A DNA stretch of 64,000 bases, taken from NCBI GenBank assembly GCA_003210155.1, contig QCNC01000004.1, forward strand, positions 1 through 64,000, written 5' to 3'. This document shows, piece by piece, positions 54,012 to 64,000 of this stretch (the first letter of the stretch is position 1; each line of letters opens with the position of its first letter). Source of the stretch: Prochlorococcus sp. AG-424-E18. GTDB taxonomy: Bacteria; Cyanobacteriota; Cyanobacteriia; PCC-6307; Cyanobiaceae. Position numbers and translations under genes: made by a program. Under the pieces are notes generated by a model. That model searched no databases, had not been told where the DNA came from, and saw only the letters and a list, made by a program, of their open reading frames with translations.

Positions 54012-55427
54012 CTATAAATCAGCGAACCCTTTTTTCTTCTTATTATTTTTTTGTTTTTTCATCGGTTTATTACCACCCATTCCTGGCATTCCACCCATTC
54101 CTGGCATTCCACCCATTCCTGGCATTCCACCGTTCGACATTTGTTTCATAAAGCCTCTCATTCTTTGAAAATCAGCTAATACTTTATCTACATCTTTTGC
54201 TTCATAACCACTACCCTGAGCGATTCTTTGTCTCCTTGAAGGCTGAGCAGCAAGAACCTCAGGTTTTTGTTTTTCCTCAAGAGTCATTGATGAGATCATA
54301 GATTCTATTTTCTTAAGTTGATCTTCTCCATCTTTTATCATCCCATCATCGATTTTATTCATTCCAGGAATCAATTTAATCAATCCACCAAGTGATCCCA
54401 TCCTTTTAATTAATCTCATTTGCTTAACAAAATCATTGAAATCAAAAGTTGCTTCTTGAAGTTTCTTCTGCATCGATTCTGCATCAGCAAGTTCAACTTC
54501 TTTTTGTGCTTTTTCAACAAGTGTCAATACATCGCCCATCCCTAAAATTCTGCTGGCCATTCTCTCTGGATGAAATGGTTGCAATGCCTCTATTTTTTCT
54601 CCTACACCTATAAATTTGATTGGTTTACCACTTATTTTTCTTATTGATAAAGCAGCTCCACCTCTTGAGTCACCATCCAACTTAGTTAATATCGCCCCTG
54701 TGATTCCTACTTTTTCATGAAATGATTTTGTTAAGTCTGCAGCTTCTTGCCCAATCATTGAATCAACAACAAGCAAAACCTCATCAGGATTAGAAACTTC
54801 TTTTATTCGAACCATTTCACTCATCATGGAATCATCAATTTGCAGTCTTCCTGCGGTATCAATAATTATCGAATTAAAGTCGTTTTCACTAGCAAAATTT
54901 AATGCTTCCTTTGCTATTTCTTCTGGTTTGATATTTTTTTCTTTAGCTGAAAAAACTTCCAATTCATATTGACTTCCCAATGTTTTAAGCTGCTCTACAG
55001 CTGCTGGTCGATAAATATCTGCAGCCACCAAAAGAACTTTTTTATCTTTTTCCTTTAAATAAAGTCCTAATTTTCCTGTTGCAGTTGTTTTACCCGCGCC
55101 CTGAAGTCCAGCCATCAAAATGACTGTAGGACTATTTTCATTTTCGTTTAATGGAGAATTTTCATTCCCCATAATGTTAATCAATTCTTTATTTACGACT
55201 TCAATAAATTTTTGACCTGGGTTTACACCCCTAACTACTTCTTCTCCAATAGCTTTATCTTTGACATCTGATATAAACTCTTTTACTACAGACAAACTAA
55301 CATCTGCATCAAGGAGTGCTCTTTTTACCTCCTTCAAGGCATCGTTTATATTATTTTCACTAATTTTTGCTTCGCCTCTTAAACCCTTTACTGCGTCTTC
55401 AAAGCGTGACGAGAGTTCATCAAACAT
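54012..55427 (-). CDS. ffh: Signal recognition particle protein Ffh (SRP54)
   Basis: A 471-residue protein. The N domain spans about 1-90; the GTPase has GLQGAGKTT at 107-115, DTAGRLQ near 190, and TKLDGDSRGGAAL near 247-259. The C-terminal M domain binds 4.5S RNA and signal peptides. The last 35 residues contain three GMPGMG repeats encoded by 18-base tandem repeats (54073-54126). It targets membrane proteins co-translationally with FtsY. Confidence 0.97.
   Translation of the reverse strand: MFDELSSRFEDAVKGLRGEAKISENNINDALKEVKRALLDADVSLSVVKEFISDVKDKAIGEEVVRGVNPGQKFIEVVNKELINIMGNENSPLNENENSPTVILMAGLQGAGKTTATGKLGLYLKEKDKKVLLVAADIYRPAAVEQLKTLGSQYELEVFSAKEKNIKPEEIAKEALNFASENDFNSIIIDTAGRLQIDDSMMSEMVRIKEVSNPDEVLLVVDSMIGQEAADLTKSFHEKVGITGAILTKLDGDSRGGAALSIRKISGKPIKFIGVGEKIEALQPFHPERMASRILGMGDVLTLVEKAQKEVELADAESMQKKLQEATFDFNDFVKQMRLIKRMGSLGGLIKLIPGMNKIDDGMIKDGEDQLKKIESMISSMTLEEKQKPEVLAAQPSRRQRIAQGSGYEAKDVDKVLADFQRMRGFMKQMSNGGMPGMGGMPGMGGMPGMGGNKPMKKQKNNKKKKGFADL
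54073..54126. repeat. 18-base tandem repeat in ffh, three copies
   Basis: CCACCCATTCCTGGCATT occurs at 54073-54090, 54091-54108 and 54109-54126 without mismatch. It encodes the GMPGMG repeats of the Ffh M domain (minus strand). Copy number could vary by slippage. Confidence 0.85.
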
Positions 55428-55474
55428 TATTAAAAAGTAATTTTAATTATTATAGATGATCTTGAAGTTTGTAA

Positions 55475-57580
55475 TTACAAGCCGCTCACGAAATCAACCA
55501 ATTTCCATGATTTATTTGAAAAACCCAAAATATACTTAACTTTAAGTGGATTTAATGATGTTTCATTAACAAATTCTCCAGAATTCTTTACTAATCTCTC
55601 TAGATAATCCAATTCTACTAAAACAGCTATCCGAGATGAAGTTTGCGATTCCAAATCAATCTTACTAATTTTAGAACTAATTTCCTTATAAATTCCCTTC
55701 TTGATATCATTCTGTCTTTCTTCGATTGTTCGATCAATTAGACCTTTACTAACAATTTTAGAAAGATTAATTTCACTCTTTCCTGCTAAATAATTACTTT
55801 TACTTAGAAGCCATCCATTAATTAAATTCCTTATATCTTCCAAAGAAGGCGAAGCTGTATTAAGTTCTTTGAATTCATAGGAAATAATTGAAGTAGATTT
55901 CTCAGAAATAGAATTCAATTTACTTGATGGATTTTTTTTTATTTCTTGAATAATATCTATCTCACTAAGCTTTTGATTTTTATCTAAAGCAACTAAAGGT
56001 TTTTCAGAAATAGATTCATCCTGAATTGATTTTTTAAAATTATTTCTCAAAAATCCAATACCAATACCAAATGCAAATAAGATCAAAAATGCATAGATAT
56101 AAATTAAATAAGGCGACCGATTAATAATTTCTTTATCCTTTAAAAATTCTCCAAAACTAAACTTTAATTCAGCAATTTTTTCTATTAAAAAATTATAAAA
56201 CTCTATTGGCTTTTTCTTAAAGTATTGCTCATTGAATTCGAATTCTTTGGTTTCAACCTTTTCATAGTCTTGTTTTATGCCGCCAGGCCAAGGTAATCTT
56301 CTTTCATCAGTAGTACCTAATAAATTATCAAAATCTTCAGTCTTATTTATAGAAAATTCCTCCTCATTTTGTTGGTTTTGAAGATTTGATCTAATTAAAA
56401 TTTTATTTGATTTCTTTTCTAATTTTTCAATAAATCCTTGAATTTCCCTGTCTTCAAACCAAGAATCTAAATCCACCTCTTTTGAGTCAATGTCTCTATA
56501 CCCAACTAAAACATCATTCTCTAACCAATTTTTACAGAAAATACATATCGCTTCTAACTTATTCCCAGGATAACTATTAAGCCAATCTCGCAAATTTTCA
56601 TCAGAACTACTTGAAAACCTCGCAGAGGCTTGGTCAATATCAGCTAAAAGCAAATCTAAACAACCAATTAGCGGCATTGAATCAAGACCAGATAAATTTA
56701 GCTTCTTTAAAATTCTCCTAGCTTCAAATAATTTTTCCGGCTTTCTTCTAGAGAAACCAATAGCTGTTAAGGATAGAAATGCTAAAAATCCTGCTTCTAA
56801 TGATCCTCTTTTTTGTAATTCAAGAAACAAATCAATCTGTTCTTGCACTGTCAAAAATGGCTTAATTTGTTGAAAAAAAGCTTCAAACTCTTGCTGATTT
56901 AAATAATCTTTATATTCAGATTTATTATTACCTTCCAAACCACCTCTTTTGATTATTAAATTTTCCAACATACTTAAGCCTTTTTTATGCGAATCTTGAT
57001 CATTTAGATCCCTACTAAGTAGATCTAGGATTCTGTAAGGAAGCAAAGCAACCAAATCTTCTTCAAGTTCTTTTCTTATTTCTCCAAGCTTTCCCATTCT
57101 TTGTAAAAGTTGTATACCTTCATATAAAAAATCTGCCGCGTTCGAATAGGATCTATTCTGTTGTTCTTGAATTGCAGAATCTCTAGCTGTTAAAGCAGCC
57201 AATAATGTTAAATCAGCTTCTCTACTACTTCCTAATGCTGGTGTTTGTGGGGGTTGTAATGCTTTTCTCGTAATTTTAAAAGCTTCTTTTGGTGAACCTG
57301 ATTCCCAAAGAAGTATTAATCCTGCTACTTCTCTATTTGAGGAAAAATCCAATCCAGAATTTCCATTTAATAACAAATTTTCGTACTCTCTTCTGCTTTC
57401 TGGATCAGTAAGTAGATCGGCAGTGAGGCGAAGCAACTCAGATCTTTGGGTTAAAACTTCATAAGTAAAACCTACATCAGGTGTTTTATCTAAACGCAAT
57501 TGAAACGCCCTTAATATTTCCTCAGAAGTTGCAGAAGGGCTTACGCCAATTAAACGAAAGTGGTCCAAAGGAAGTTCCAA
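55475..57580 (-). CDS. ftn2: ARC6/Ftn2 (ZipN) cell division protein
   Basis: A 701-residue protein. The N-terminal MELPLDHFRLIGVSPSATSEEILRAFQLR resembles the J-like start of Ftn2. The long helical region up to about residue 500 fits the ARC6 family. A membrane helix lies near residues 508-528 (YLIYIYAFLILFAFGIGIGFL region). The C-terminal IMS-type domain is near 595-700, with INGWLLSKSNYLAGKSEI and ending WKLVDFVSGL. It anchors FtsZ to the membrane in cyanobacteria and plastids. The start is TTG at 57580; no ATG lies at this N-terminus. Confidence 0.88.
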   Translation of the reverse strand: MELPLDHFRLIGVSPSATSEEILRAFQLRLDKTPDVGFTYEVLTQRSELLRLTADLLTDPESRREYENLLLNGNSGLDFSSNREVAGLILLWESGSPKEAFKITRKALQPPQTPALGSSREADLTLLAALTARDSAIQEQQNRSYSNAADFLYEGIQLLQRMGKLGEIRKELEEDLVALLPYRILDLLSRDLNDQDSHKKGLSMLENLIIKRGGLEGNNKSEYKDYLNQQEFEAFFQQIKPFLTVQEQIDLFLELQKRGSLEAGFLAFLSLTAIGFSRRKPEKLFEARRILKKLNLSGLDSMPLIGCLDLLLADIDQASARFSSSSDENLRDWLNSYPGNKLEAICIFCKNWLENDVLVGYRDIDSKEVDLDSWFEDREIQGFIEKLEKKSNKILIRSNLQNQQNEEEFSINKTEDFDNLLGTTDERRLPWPGGIKQDYEKVETKEFEFNEQYFKKKPIEFYNFLIEKIAELKFSFGEFLKDKEIINRSPYLIYIYAFLILFAFGIGIGFLRNNFKKSIQDESISEKPLVALDKNQKLSEIDIIQEIKKNPSSKLNSISEKSTSIISYEFKELNTASPSLEDIRNLINGWLLSKSNYLAGKSEINLSKIVSKGLIDRTIEERQNDIKKGIYKEISSKISKIDLESQTSSRIAVLVELDYLERLVKNSGEFVNETSLNPLKVKYILGFSNKSWKLVDFVSGL

Positions 57581-57693
57581 ACAATTATCCTATCGAAAAT
57601 TCTTAGACAAATTTTATCAAGTTAAAAATTTTTTTCACAAGGTCTTACAGAGTTTTTAAAAAAAATCATGAAAATCGACCTTCACGGCTTAGA

Positions 57694-58767
57694 ATGTTAA
57701 CAAATCAAAACTTCGTTAAGGTAATTTTCTTGGAAACACACTTAGAGAGAATCTCAAATCTTCAAGACATAAAAAAAGCCGAATTAGATCGAGAAACAGG
57801 ATTATTTCTTTATGAAGATATGACGCTTGGTCGTAGGTTTGAAGATAAGTGTGCAGAAATGTATTACAGGGGGAAAATGTTTGGTTTCGTCCATTTATAT
57901 AACGGTCAAGAGGCTATAAGCACGGGAGTAATTGGAGCCATGAAAAAGAAACATGATTGGTTTTGTAGTACTTATCGCGATCATGTTCATGCTCTAAGTG
58001 CGGGGGTCCCATCATTTGAAGTGATGAGTGAACTTTTTGGTAAAGCTACTGGTTGTAGCAAAGGCCGAGGTGGATCCATGCACTTATTTTCAAGAGAGCA
58101 TCACTTACTCGGAGGATATGCATTTATTGGCGAGGGAATTCCAGTTGCCTTAGGGGCAGCCTTTTCAAGCAAATACAAAAAGGAAGTTGCTGGTAACAGT
58201 AATAGCGATGCGGTAACTGCAGCATTCTTTGGGGATGGGACTTGCAATAATGGGCAGTTTTTTGAATGTTTAAATATGGCCCAGTTATGGAAATTACCCA
58301 TAATTTTTGTTGTTGAAAATAATAAATGGGCTATTGGTATGGCTCACGATAGAGCCACTAGTAATCCTGAAATCTGGAGAAAAGCGTCTGCTTTTGGTAT
58401 GCACGGCGAGGAAGTTGATGGAATGGATGTATTAGCAGTTAGAGGAGCAGCACAAAGAGCAATTGAGCGAGCTAGAGCAGGAGAAGGTCCGACACTTTTA
58501 GAATGTTTGACTTATAGATTTAGAGGACATTCTCTTGCAGATCCAGATGAATTAAGGTCTGAGAAAGAGAAGGAGTTTTGGGGAAAAAGAGATCCTATTA
58601 AGAAATTGGCCAAAGAAATTATTGACTGTAAATTCGCAACGGAAGAAGAATTAAAAATTATTGAAAAGAAAATTGATGCAGAGATATCGGAGTCAGTTAA
58701 AAATGCTCTTGAAGCTCCCGAGCCCCCTTCAGAAGAATTAACCAAATATATTTGGGCAGAAGATTAG
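57694..58767 (+). CDS. pdhA: Pyruvate dehydrogenase E1 component, alpha subunit
   Basis: A 357-residue thiamine-diphosphate enzyme. [11 protein letters not shown] near 93-103 and GKGRGGSMH-type [11 protein letters not shown] near 120-130 fit E1 alpha. The TPP motif is [17 protein letters not shown] near 176-192, and [16 protein letters not shown] follows near 205-220. The PDH E1 heterotetramer decarboxylates pyruvate for acetyl-CoA. ATG 57694 is given; a TTG at 57730 ([12 protein letters not shown]) is a possible alternative start. It is divergent from ftn2 with a 113-base gap. Confidence 0.95.
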   Translation: MLTNQNFVKVIFLETHLERISNLQDIKKAELDRETGLFLYEDMTLGRRFEDKCAEMYYRGKMFGFVHLYNGQEAISTGVIGAMKKKHDWFCSTYRDHVHALSAGVPSFEVMSELFGKATGCSKGRGGSMHLFSREHHLLGGYAFIGEGIPVALGAAFSSKYKKEVAGNSNSDAVTAAFFGDGTCNNGQFFECLNMAQLWKLPIIFVVENNKWAIGMAHDRATSNPEIWRKASAFGMHGEEVDGMDVLAVRGAAQRAIERARAGEGPTLLECLTYRFRGHSLADPDELRSEKEKEFWGKRDPIKKLAKEIIDCKFATEEELKIIEKKIDAEISESVKNALEAPEPPSEELTKYIWAED

Positions 58768-58768
58768 A

Positions 58769-59710
58769 TTAAATACCGCTAGGTAATTTTCTGGTTAAAT
58801 TCCTTAATTTTCTTAGTGCCTTAAGTTCAACTTGTCTTACTCTTTCTCTAGAAACTTCTAACAATCTTCCAATTTCTGCAAGAGTATGTCTCTCATTTGC
58901 ATCAAGTCCAAACCTTAATTTAAGAACATGTTGTTCTTGCTCGCTTAAATGACTTAACCACTTACCTAGTTGTTCTTGATGCATTTTCTGTTCAACTTGA
59001 TCTAAAGGCTCTTCATTATTACTATCTGCAATTAAATCACCTAAAAAGCTCCTGCCATCATCACCATTTACTGGAGCATCTAAACTACTTGTCGATAAAG
59101 CTTGTCTTAAAACAGAATCCAATTCTTCAACATCAATTTCCATTGCCTCTGCAATTTCAATTCTGCTTGGCATAGCACCAAGCTTATGAGCCAAATCTCT
59201 ACTAACTTTTCTGATAGAAGCTAACCTTTCACTTAAATGAACAGGTAAACGGATTGTTCTTGATTGACAGGCAATTGCTCTTGTCATGCTCTGCCTAATC
59301 CACCAAAAGGCATAAGTAGAAAACTTATATCCTCTTGTAGGATCAAATTTTTCGACAGCCCTCTCTAACCCAAGAGAACCTTCTTGTACTAAATCAAGTA
59401 ATTCCAGTCCTTTACCTTGATATTTTTTTGCCACACTGACAACTAATCTTAAATTAGCTTTCATCATTCTTTCCTTAGCTCTTCTTCCAATTTTTATAGT
59501 TCTTTTTTGCTGAGTTGTAAAATCGTTAATCTTTTCATTTAATTGTCCATCTTCTGTAAGAATCATCATCCTCTGGACTTGATTACCCAATTCAATCTCT
59601 TCGGCAGGTGTTAATAAGGGGACTCTACCAATATTCTGCAGATACCAACTTATGGGATCATTACTCCTTCTTTTAGGTGTTTCTGATTGAGCTGGTATTG
59701 ATGAAACCAT
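58769..59710 (-). CDS. Group 2 sigma-70 factor (RpoD-like)
   Basis: A 313-residue sigma-70 protein lacking the N-terminal 1.1 region of the primary factor. Region 1.2 is around DPISWYLQNIGRVPLLTPAEEIELG (18-42). Region 2 has LVQEGSLGLERAVEKFDPTRGYKFSTYAFWWIRQSM near 107-142, region 3 SERLASIRKVSRDLAH near 159-174, and region 4.2 HTLAEIGRLLEVSRERVRQVELKALRKLR near 276-304. Such factors control light, nutrient or circadian responses in cyanobacteria. Its stop lies one base past the pdhA stop (convergent). Confidence 0.92.
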   Translation of the reverse strand: MVSSIPAQSETPKRRSNDPISWYLQNIGRVPLLTPAEEIELGNQVQRMMILTEDGQLNEKINDFTTQQKRTIKIGRRAKERMMKANLRLVVSVAKKYQGKGLELLDLVQEGSLGLERAVEKFDPTRGYKFSTYAFWWIRQSMTRAIACQSRTIRLPVHLSERLASIRKVSRDLAHKLGAMPSRIEIAEAMEIDVEELDSVLRQALSTSSLDAPVNGDDGRSFLGDLIADSNNEEPLDQVEQKMHQEQLGKWLSHLSEQEQHVLKLRFGLDANERHTLAEIGRLLEVSRERVRQVELKALRKLRNLTRKLPSGI

Positions 59711-59850
59711 TTTTTAGACCTTTTTAGGTAGTAAGACTCTCCTACACTTTTTAAGAAATGGCAAAATATTTAATGCGCGCTTCAGATTTCAAGTAATATT
59801 TGTACACTTATGTGTTTAAAACTATAAATAACTCTCTTAAATTGTTTCTT

Positions 59851-61416
59851 TCAAGATATTTGTCTCGTTTTTATATTTCTCATTAATTTTGTCAGTTCAT
59901 CACCAATTGCAGAAGCATTTGACCCACTTTTGCATTTCGATGCAGCAAATGAATGCAAAAGTACATATTTAGCAAAAAAATCTGTTGATATATTTTTACT
60001 CAGGGTTAAATCAATCGCAGAACTACCAGCTACAAAACCAGATAAAAGATCACCCAATCCAGCTCGAGCTGTCTGAGAATCGGTTCCAAAAAGTTGCCAA
60101 ACTTTTTTATTATCAGCAACTACACTGTTAGCTCCTTTTAACAAAATACTTATATTGAATTCTTTTGCCGCATCACTAGCAAGCCCAACATTGGTCTTAG
60201 ATTTGATATTAGGAAATAATCTTCCAAATTCTTTGCTATGTGGTGTAATCCATGTCTTAAATTTTCTCTCTAAAAAGAAATTTGACCCCAATTTAGATTC
60301 CGAAATTCTATTAAGCGCATCCGCATCCAAGATCAATAATCCTTCAAAACCAGTGAGAATGTCTTTTGCTTTTTGCCAATCATCATTATCAATTCCTATT
60401 CCTGGGCCGACAACTACTGAATCAAATGCAGTTAAATCAATATTTTTCAATGCACTAAATAAAGATGCATTTCCATTTTGATTAGATTTCATAGTATCCT
60501 TTAAAACTATTTCTGGAGCAACTTGCCAAATAGATTCAGCAACTAACTCAGGCAGGACAGCCGAGATATAGCCTGCTCCACTTGATATCGCACCTTTTAA
60601 TGCTAAGTATGCAGCACCAGGATATTTTTCACTTCCAGCTATTAATAATGTTCTACCTCTTTTATATTTGTTGGAATTTCTTGGTAAAGAAGGTAAATTA
60701 ATATTTTTTAAATCTTTGTAAGTAACCTTAAAAATCTTTTTATCAACTTTGGAAAGTTTACTAATAGGCACACCAATATCTATATGGTGCAATTCTCCAA
60801 TGAAAGGCAATGCAGAATCTTGCGTCAACCCAATCTTATTAAGACCAATTGCCAAGGTATAGTTTGCCTTTACTGCGTTATCTAAAAAAGGCTCTCCTTT
60901 ATCAGGACATAATCCTGTTGGGATATCAATACTTATGACCTTTCCAGATTTTTTATGAAATTTTTGATTAAAAAGTTTAATTAATTTATTATCAACTTTT
61001 CTTGTTTGATTATTGCCAAAAACAGCATCAATCCAAAGTTCTTTACCATTTGCATTAGGTGGCTCTACTAATTTTGTGACGCCAATAGATGTAAGATAAT
61101 TAAGGTGGTTATTTGTTAATGTTTTTTTTATCGGGAATGGACACCATACCTGAACATAAAAACCTTTCAAAAAAAGCTCTCTAGCTATTACTGCACCATC
61201 CCCACCATTATTCCCAGGACCTATAAAAACAGTTATTCCATACTTTAGAAGAGGTTTCCTTTTCAAGAGCCATCTACTAATTTGAATACCAGCTTTTTCC
61301 ATCAATGCTTCTTGAGGCATTCCATCAGAAAACAATTCTTTCTCTAATATCAACATTTGCTTTGAATCAACAATTAAATGTTTAGAATCAATTGTTGGCC
61401 ATACAATTTCGTTCAT
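59851..61416 (-). CDS. nnrDE: Bifunctional NAD(P)HX epimerase / ADP-dependent NAD(P)HX dehydratase
   Basis: A 521-residue fusion. The N-terminal epimerase (YjeF_N) has MLILEKELFSDGMPQEALMEKAG near 17-39 and FIGPGNNGGDGAVIARELF near 62-80. The C-terminal dehydratase (carbohydrate kinase-like) has RGRTLLIAGSEKYPGAAYLALKGAISSGAGYIS near 253-285, a GPGIGIDN near 339-346, DADALNR near 365 and TARAGLGDLLSGFVAG near 453-468. It repairs hydrated NAD(P)H. ATG 61416 is the start. Divergent from mnmA. Confidence 0.92.
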   Translation of the reverse strand: MNEIVWPTIDSKHLIVDSKQMLILEKELFSDGMPQEALMEKAGIQISRWLLKRKPLLKYGITVFIGPGNNGGDGAVIARELFLKGFYVQVWCPFPIKKTLTNNHLNYLTSIGVTKLVEPPNANGKELWIDAVFGNNQTRKVDNKLIKLFNQKFHKKSGKVISIDIPTGLCPDKGEPFLDNAVKANYTLAIGLNKIGLTQDSALPFIGELHHIDIGVPISKLSKVDKKIFKVTYKDLKNINLPSLPRNSNKYKRGRTLLIAGSEKYPGAAYLALKGAISSGAGYISAVLPELVAESIWQVAPEIVLKDTMKSNQNGNASLFSALKNIDLTAFDSVVVGPGIGIDNDDWQKAKDILTGFEGLLILDADALNRISESKLGSNFFLERKFKTWITPHSKEFGRLFPNIKSKTNVGLASDAAKEFNISILLKGANSVVADNKKVWQLFGTDSQTARAGLGDLLSGFVAGSSAIDLTLSKNISTDFFAKYVLLHSFAASKCKSGSNASAIGDELTKLMRNIKTRQIS

Positions 61417-61462
61417 AATTAGTACAAAGCAATTGAAGAACTGTTCAAAAATTTAAACTTCC

Positions 61463-62620
61463 ATGTTAAAGACACAAAAGGATAAAAAATTAGAGAACTT
61501 TTTTTCTTCTTATGATAAAACTAAAAAGAAAAAAAATATTATTGTAGGTCTTTCTGGAGGCGTAGATAGTTCCCTTTCAGCTGCTCTTCTTGTAGAAAGA
61601 GGCTGGAATGTTGAGGGACTAACTCTTTGGCTTATGAAAGGACAAGGCTCCTGTTGTTCTGAAGGATTAGTAGATGCTGCTGGCCTTTGTGAAGATTTGG
61701 GAATTAATCATAAAATAATAGACTCAAGAGAAATTTTCGAAAGAGAGGTAATTAAAAAAACTACTGAAAGCTATGAGAAAGGATTCACTCCACTGCCATG
61801 TTCGATGTGTAACAAGAATGTGAAGTTTGAAGAGATGCTTAATTACGCAATAAGCAAAAAAGACTTTACTCATATTGCAACCGGACATTACGCAAGGATA
61901 AAAAAATCACCTTATGCTGAAAAACTTAATTGCAAGAGCTTTGTATTTAAAGACTTTATCCTTCTCAGAGGTGCTGACGAAAACAAAGACCAAAGTTATT
62001 TTCTTTATTCTCTTTCCCAAAAAGTACTAAGCAGATTGGAATTTCCCCTTGGTGAAATGAAAAAAGAAGATACAAGAAGGGAAGCCCTCAGATTAGGCCT
62101 TAGAACTGCTCAAAAACCAGAAAGTCAAGATTTATGTTTAGTTGAGCATTATGGATCAATGCAGATATTTATCGACAAACACATAGAACCCAAAGAAGGA
62201 GAAATTGTGCATGTAAATGGGAAAGTCCTTGGGACGCACAATGGAATTCAGCACTTTACGGTAGGTCAGAGAAAAGGGTTGGGCATTTCTTGGCCGGAAC
62301 CTTTATATGTAAAAAGTTTAGACAGGGAAAAAAACATAGTTTATGTAGCAGATAAAAGTGATCTCTTTAATAAAGAAGCAATAATTAGCGAGGTTAACTG
62401 GGTTTCAATCGAAGAACCTAAGCAAGAGATTGAAGTAGAAGCACAAATCAGATATAGAAGTCATCCAGTAAAAGGAACTTTAATCCCTTTGAAAAATAAA
62501 GATAATCTTACTAAAACATTTAAATTAATTTTTGAAGATAGTCAAAGTTCGGTAACGCCAGGACAAGCTGCAGTTTTTTATAAAGGAGAAATTTTATTAG
62601 GTGGAGGGATAATTAATTAA
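61463..62620 (+). CDS. mnmA: tRNA-specific 2-thiouridylase MnmA
   Basis: A 385-residue ATP-pyrophosphatase family enzyme. PP-loop [12 protein letters not shown] lies near residues 28-39, the first catalytic cysteine region PCSMCNK near 112-118, the GHYARI segment near 140, and a second Cys in [10 protein letters not shown] near 226. The C-terminal region has [20 protein letters not shown] near 268-287. It makes 2-thiouridine at the wobble position of Lys, Glu and Gln tRNAs. It is divergent from nnrDE and overlaps the opposing lnt by eight bases at the end. Confidence 0.95.
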   Translation: MLKTQKDKKLENFFSSYDKTKKKKNIIVGLSGGVDSSLSAALLVERGWNVEGLTLWLMKGQGSCCSEGLVDAAGLCEDLGINHKIIDSREIFEREVIKKTTESYEKGFTPLPCSMCNKNVKFEEMLNYAISKKDFTHIATGHYARIKKSPYAEKLNCKSFVFKDFILLRGADENKDQSYFLYSLSQKVLSRLEFPLGEMKKEDTRREALRLGLRTAQKPESQDLCLVEHYGSMQIFIDKHIEPKEGEIVHVNGKVLGTHNGIQHFTVGQRKGLGISWPEPLYVKSLDREKNIVYVADKSDLFNKEAIISEVNWVSIEEPKQEIEVEAQIRYRSHPVKGTLIPLKNKDNLTKTFKLIFEDSQSSVTPGQAAVFYKGEILLGGGIIN

Positions 62621-64000
62621 TTTTCCAAAAGATATTTAATCCCATAAAAAATATAAACAAAAACAAAATAGGTTTATCTCCAAATTTTGTATAAAAAGTC
62701 TTTTCGGATGAAAAATTAGGGAACACTATTTCATTTCGCTCAACATCATAATCTAAAAGTTTAATTATTTTTCCATCATCTTGAACTAAGCCCGAAGGGC
62801 CTGTGTTTGATACTAGTAAATTATTTTTCTTATTTTCAATACTTCTTAATCTAGCCAAAGATAGGAATTGATTATAAAGCTTAGCTGGATATGGATCTAA
62901 ATTTGCTGCAGTTATTATTAGTTTTGCACCGCTATTAATAGCCTTTCTTATTTCTAGTCCATCACTAATTTCGTAACATATAGCTACTGCTAGTGGGGGG
63001 GTAAATTTAGTATCAAAAAATCTTGAATCATAGCCTGGTTGAATTCCTCCAACTGCAGATAATCCTCTTGAAAAAATATCTAGAAATCTAGGTATTTTTT
63101 CACCTATTGGAACAAGTCTATTTTTATCTATAAATGAGGTAAAAGATTTATCTCCAATTTGAAATCCGAGTAAAGAACTTCTTAACTCATTATTTGAATT
63201 TCTGAAACCTCCTGACAAGGTATTAACCTTAATGCCTTTAGAAAAATAAAAATTGTTAGATAGAGTCCCTTCAGGAGCAACAAGAAGTTTCGCTTTGTTT
63301 GATAAAGCATATTTTTGAGCGATGGATAGCTTTTCTTCAATAAATTCATCATTTATTTTTAATTTTTCTCTTGTTGGTATATTAGTTTGCCAAATAGCTA
63401 CTGGATATTCATAATTTCTTTTTAATGGACTTGTTAAACCTCCAAATAAATGTAAGAAAATAAAAACCAAAAGTCCTAAAAGAAATATTTTTTTAAAGTG
63501 AAGTTTTCTTTCCCATCTACCTTGAATGTAAAAAATCCAAAATCCAATCAATATTTGTAATACGCATAAACCACTTGCACCAATCCATCTTGCTAAACCA
63601 GCAAGATAAATATCACCTGGGATAAGACTCTCTCCTAAACCTATCCAAAAAAAAGGTGTTTGAGAAAGTATCAATTCACCAATACCCCAAGTCAAGGATA
63701 AAAAAAATACTTTTACTGTTAAAGATAATATTTTCATTTTGAAAACATCCTCTTTCCAGAAGATAATTTCAACTAACAATCCCCATAAATAAACTAATAT
63801 CCCACCCAGAAAAGCGCAGAATAATAATATTAAAATGGTAATTATTAAACTTGCAAGCCATGAGAACCCAAGCCATGTCAATGGATGAAGATCATAAAGC
63901 CAAGAATGACTTATCAAGATAAAGAAAAAACCCCAACAAAAATTTGCTATTCTCCTTTCACTTCCCTTCCATAAAATAAATAAAGATATCGGCATAAAAA
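62613..64000 (-). CDS. lnt: Apolipoprotein N-acyltransferase, partial (runs off right edge)
   Basis: At least 462 codons are visible, and the frame is open past 63995; the ATG there ([12 protein letters not shown]) is probably internal, since relatives have about 40 more N-terminal residues. Several membrane helices span about 15-200. The nitrilase domain carries the catalytic glutamate in [12 protein letters not shown] near 237-248, and the catalytic cysteine in [10 protein letters not shown] near 337-346. Lnt adds the third acyl chain to lipoproteins. It converges on mnmA with an eight-base overlap. Confidence 0.88.
   Translation of the reverse strand, partial: FMPISLFILWKGSERRIANFCWGFFFILISHSWLYDLHPLTWLGFSWLASLIITILILLFCAFLGGILVYLWGLLVEIIFWKEDVFKMKILSLTVKVFFLSLTWGIGELILSQTPFFWIGLGESLIPGDIYLAGLARWIGASGLCVLQILIGFWIFYIQGRWERKLHFKKIFLLGLLVFIFLHLFGGLTSPLKRNYEYPVAIWQTNIPTREKLKINDEFIEEKLSIAQKYALSNKAKLLVAPEGTLSNNFYFSKGIKVNTLSGGFRNSNNELRSSLLGFQIGDKSFTSFIDKNRLVPIGEKIPRFLDIFSRGLSAVGGIQPGYDSRFFDTKFTPPLAVAICYEISDGLEIRKAINSGAKLIITAANLDPYPAKLYNQFLSLARLRSIENKKNNLLVSNTGPSGLVQDDGKIIKLLDYDVERNEIVFPNFSSEKTFYTKFGDKPILFLFIFFMGLNIFWKIN

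Noticed and set aside
1-64000. CRISPR arrays, prophage or transposase genes
   Set aside because: No repeated spacer pattern and no integrase, transposase or phage structural protein was seen on either strand.

Overview
The window looks like the chromosome of a high-light-type marine Prochlorococcus or a very close picocyanobacterium. It is very AT-rich, genes are densely packed, and several products belong to families that are essentially cyanobacterial: the ARC6/Ftn2 division protein, an LdpA-like iron-sulfur protein, DUF3611, DUF3122, TIGR03792, and a CobL plus ThiE/ThiS vitamin set. This assignment rests on protein-family recognition and composition only; no database search was run.

The window has two halves. 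From 1 to about 34,000 it is a surface-polysaccharide (LPS/O-antigen or capsule-like) genomic island. It has lower GC, long AT-rich gaps, frequent strand switches, gene relics and many one-off sugar enzymes. From left to right it holds: a glycosyltransferase cut by the edge; a Gfo/Idh dehydrogenase; a UDP-glucuronate-type epimerase overlapping a nucleotide-sugar dehydrogenase; asparagine synthetase; L-2-hydroxyglutarate oxidase; and a sugar isomerase, SDR and Gfo/Idh trio. Next comes a NeuB/HAD/SIS set facing a NeuA/methyltransferase/class III aminotransferase set, then an LIC12162-type transferase and two methyltransferases. After these, a four-gene aldolase and phosphatase run converges on an LdpA-like, Ycf23/LdpA-C-like and KdsB operon. 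The half closes with two unrecognised proteins, a TylF-type methyltransferase, a WecA/MraY-type phosphoglycosyl transferase, a degraded glycosyltransferase, and a glycosyltransferase/deacetylase/methyltransferase operon.

The island ends at a tRNA-Ala(GGC) gene (34198-34270). From 34,336 to the right edge the sequence is ordinary core chromosome: lexA, argF, ftsH, ribD, cobL, nadK, pheS, surE, ribF, thiE, thiS, larB-like, ispF, trmD, era, phoH, rpsP, ffh, ftn2, pdhA, a group 2 sigma factor, the NAD(P)HX repair enzyme, mnmA and lnt (cut by the edge), with several small conserved unknowns between them.

The island genes fit a scheme in which nucleotide sugars (UDP-uronic acids) and CMP-activated 2-keto-3-deoxy acids are made, decorated by methylation and amination, assembled on undecaprenyl phosphate, and trimmed by a deacetylase. 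The most unusual part is 20,317-26,165. Three HpcH/HpaI-type aldolase homologues, one of which appears to have lost its catalytic acids, and a HAD phosphatase sit opposite a CMP-Kdo-synthetase-like gene that is in an apparent operon with two LdpA-family proteins. This could be an undescribed route to a Kdo-like acidic sugar. Other points of interest are two LexA-box-like sites at lexA, two tiny genes downstream of thiS, and an unexplained dyad upstream of ftsH.
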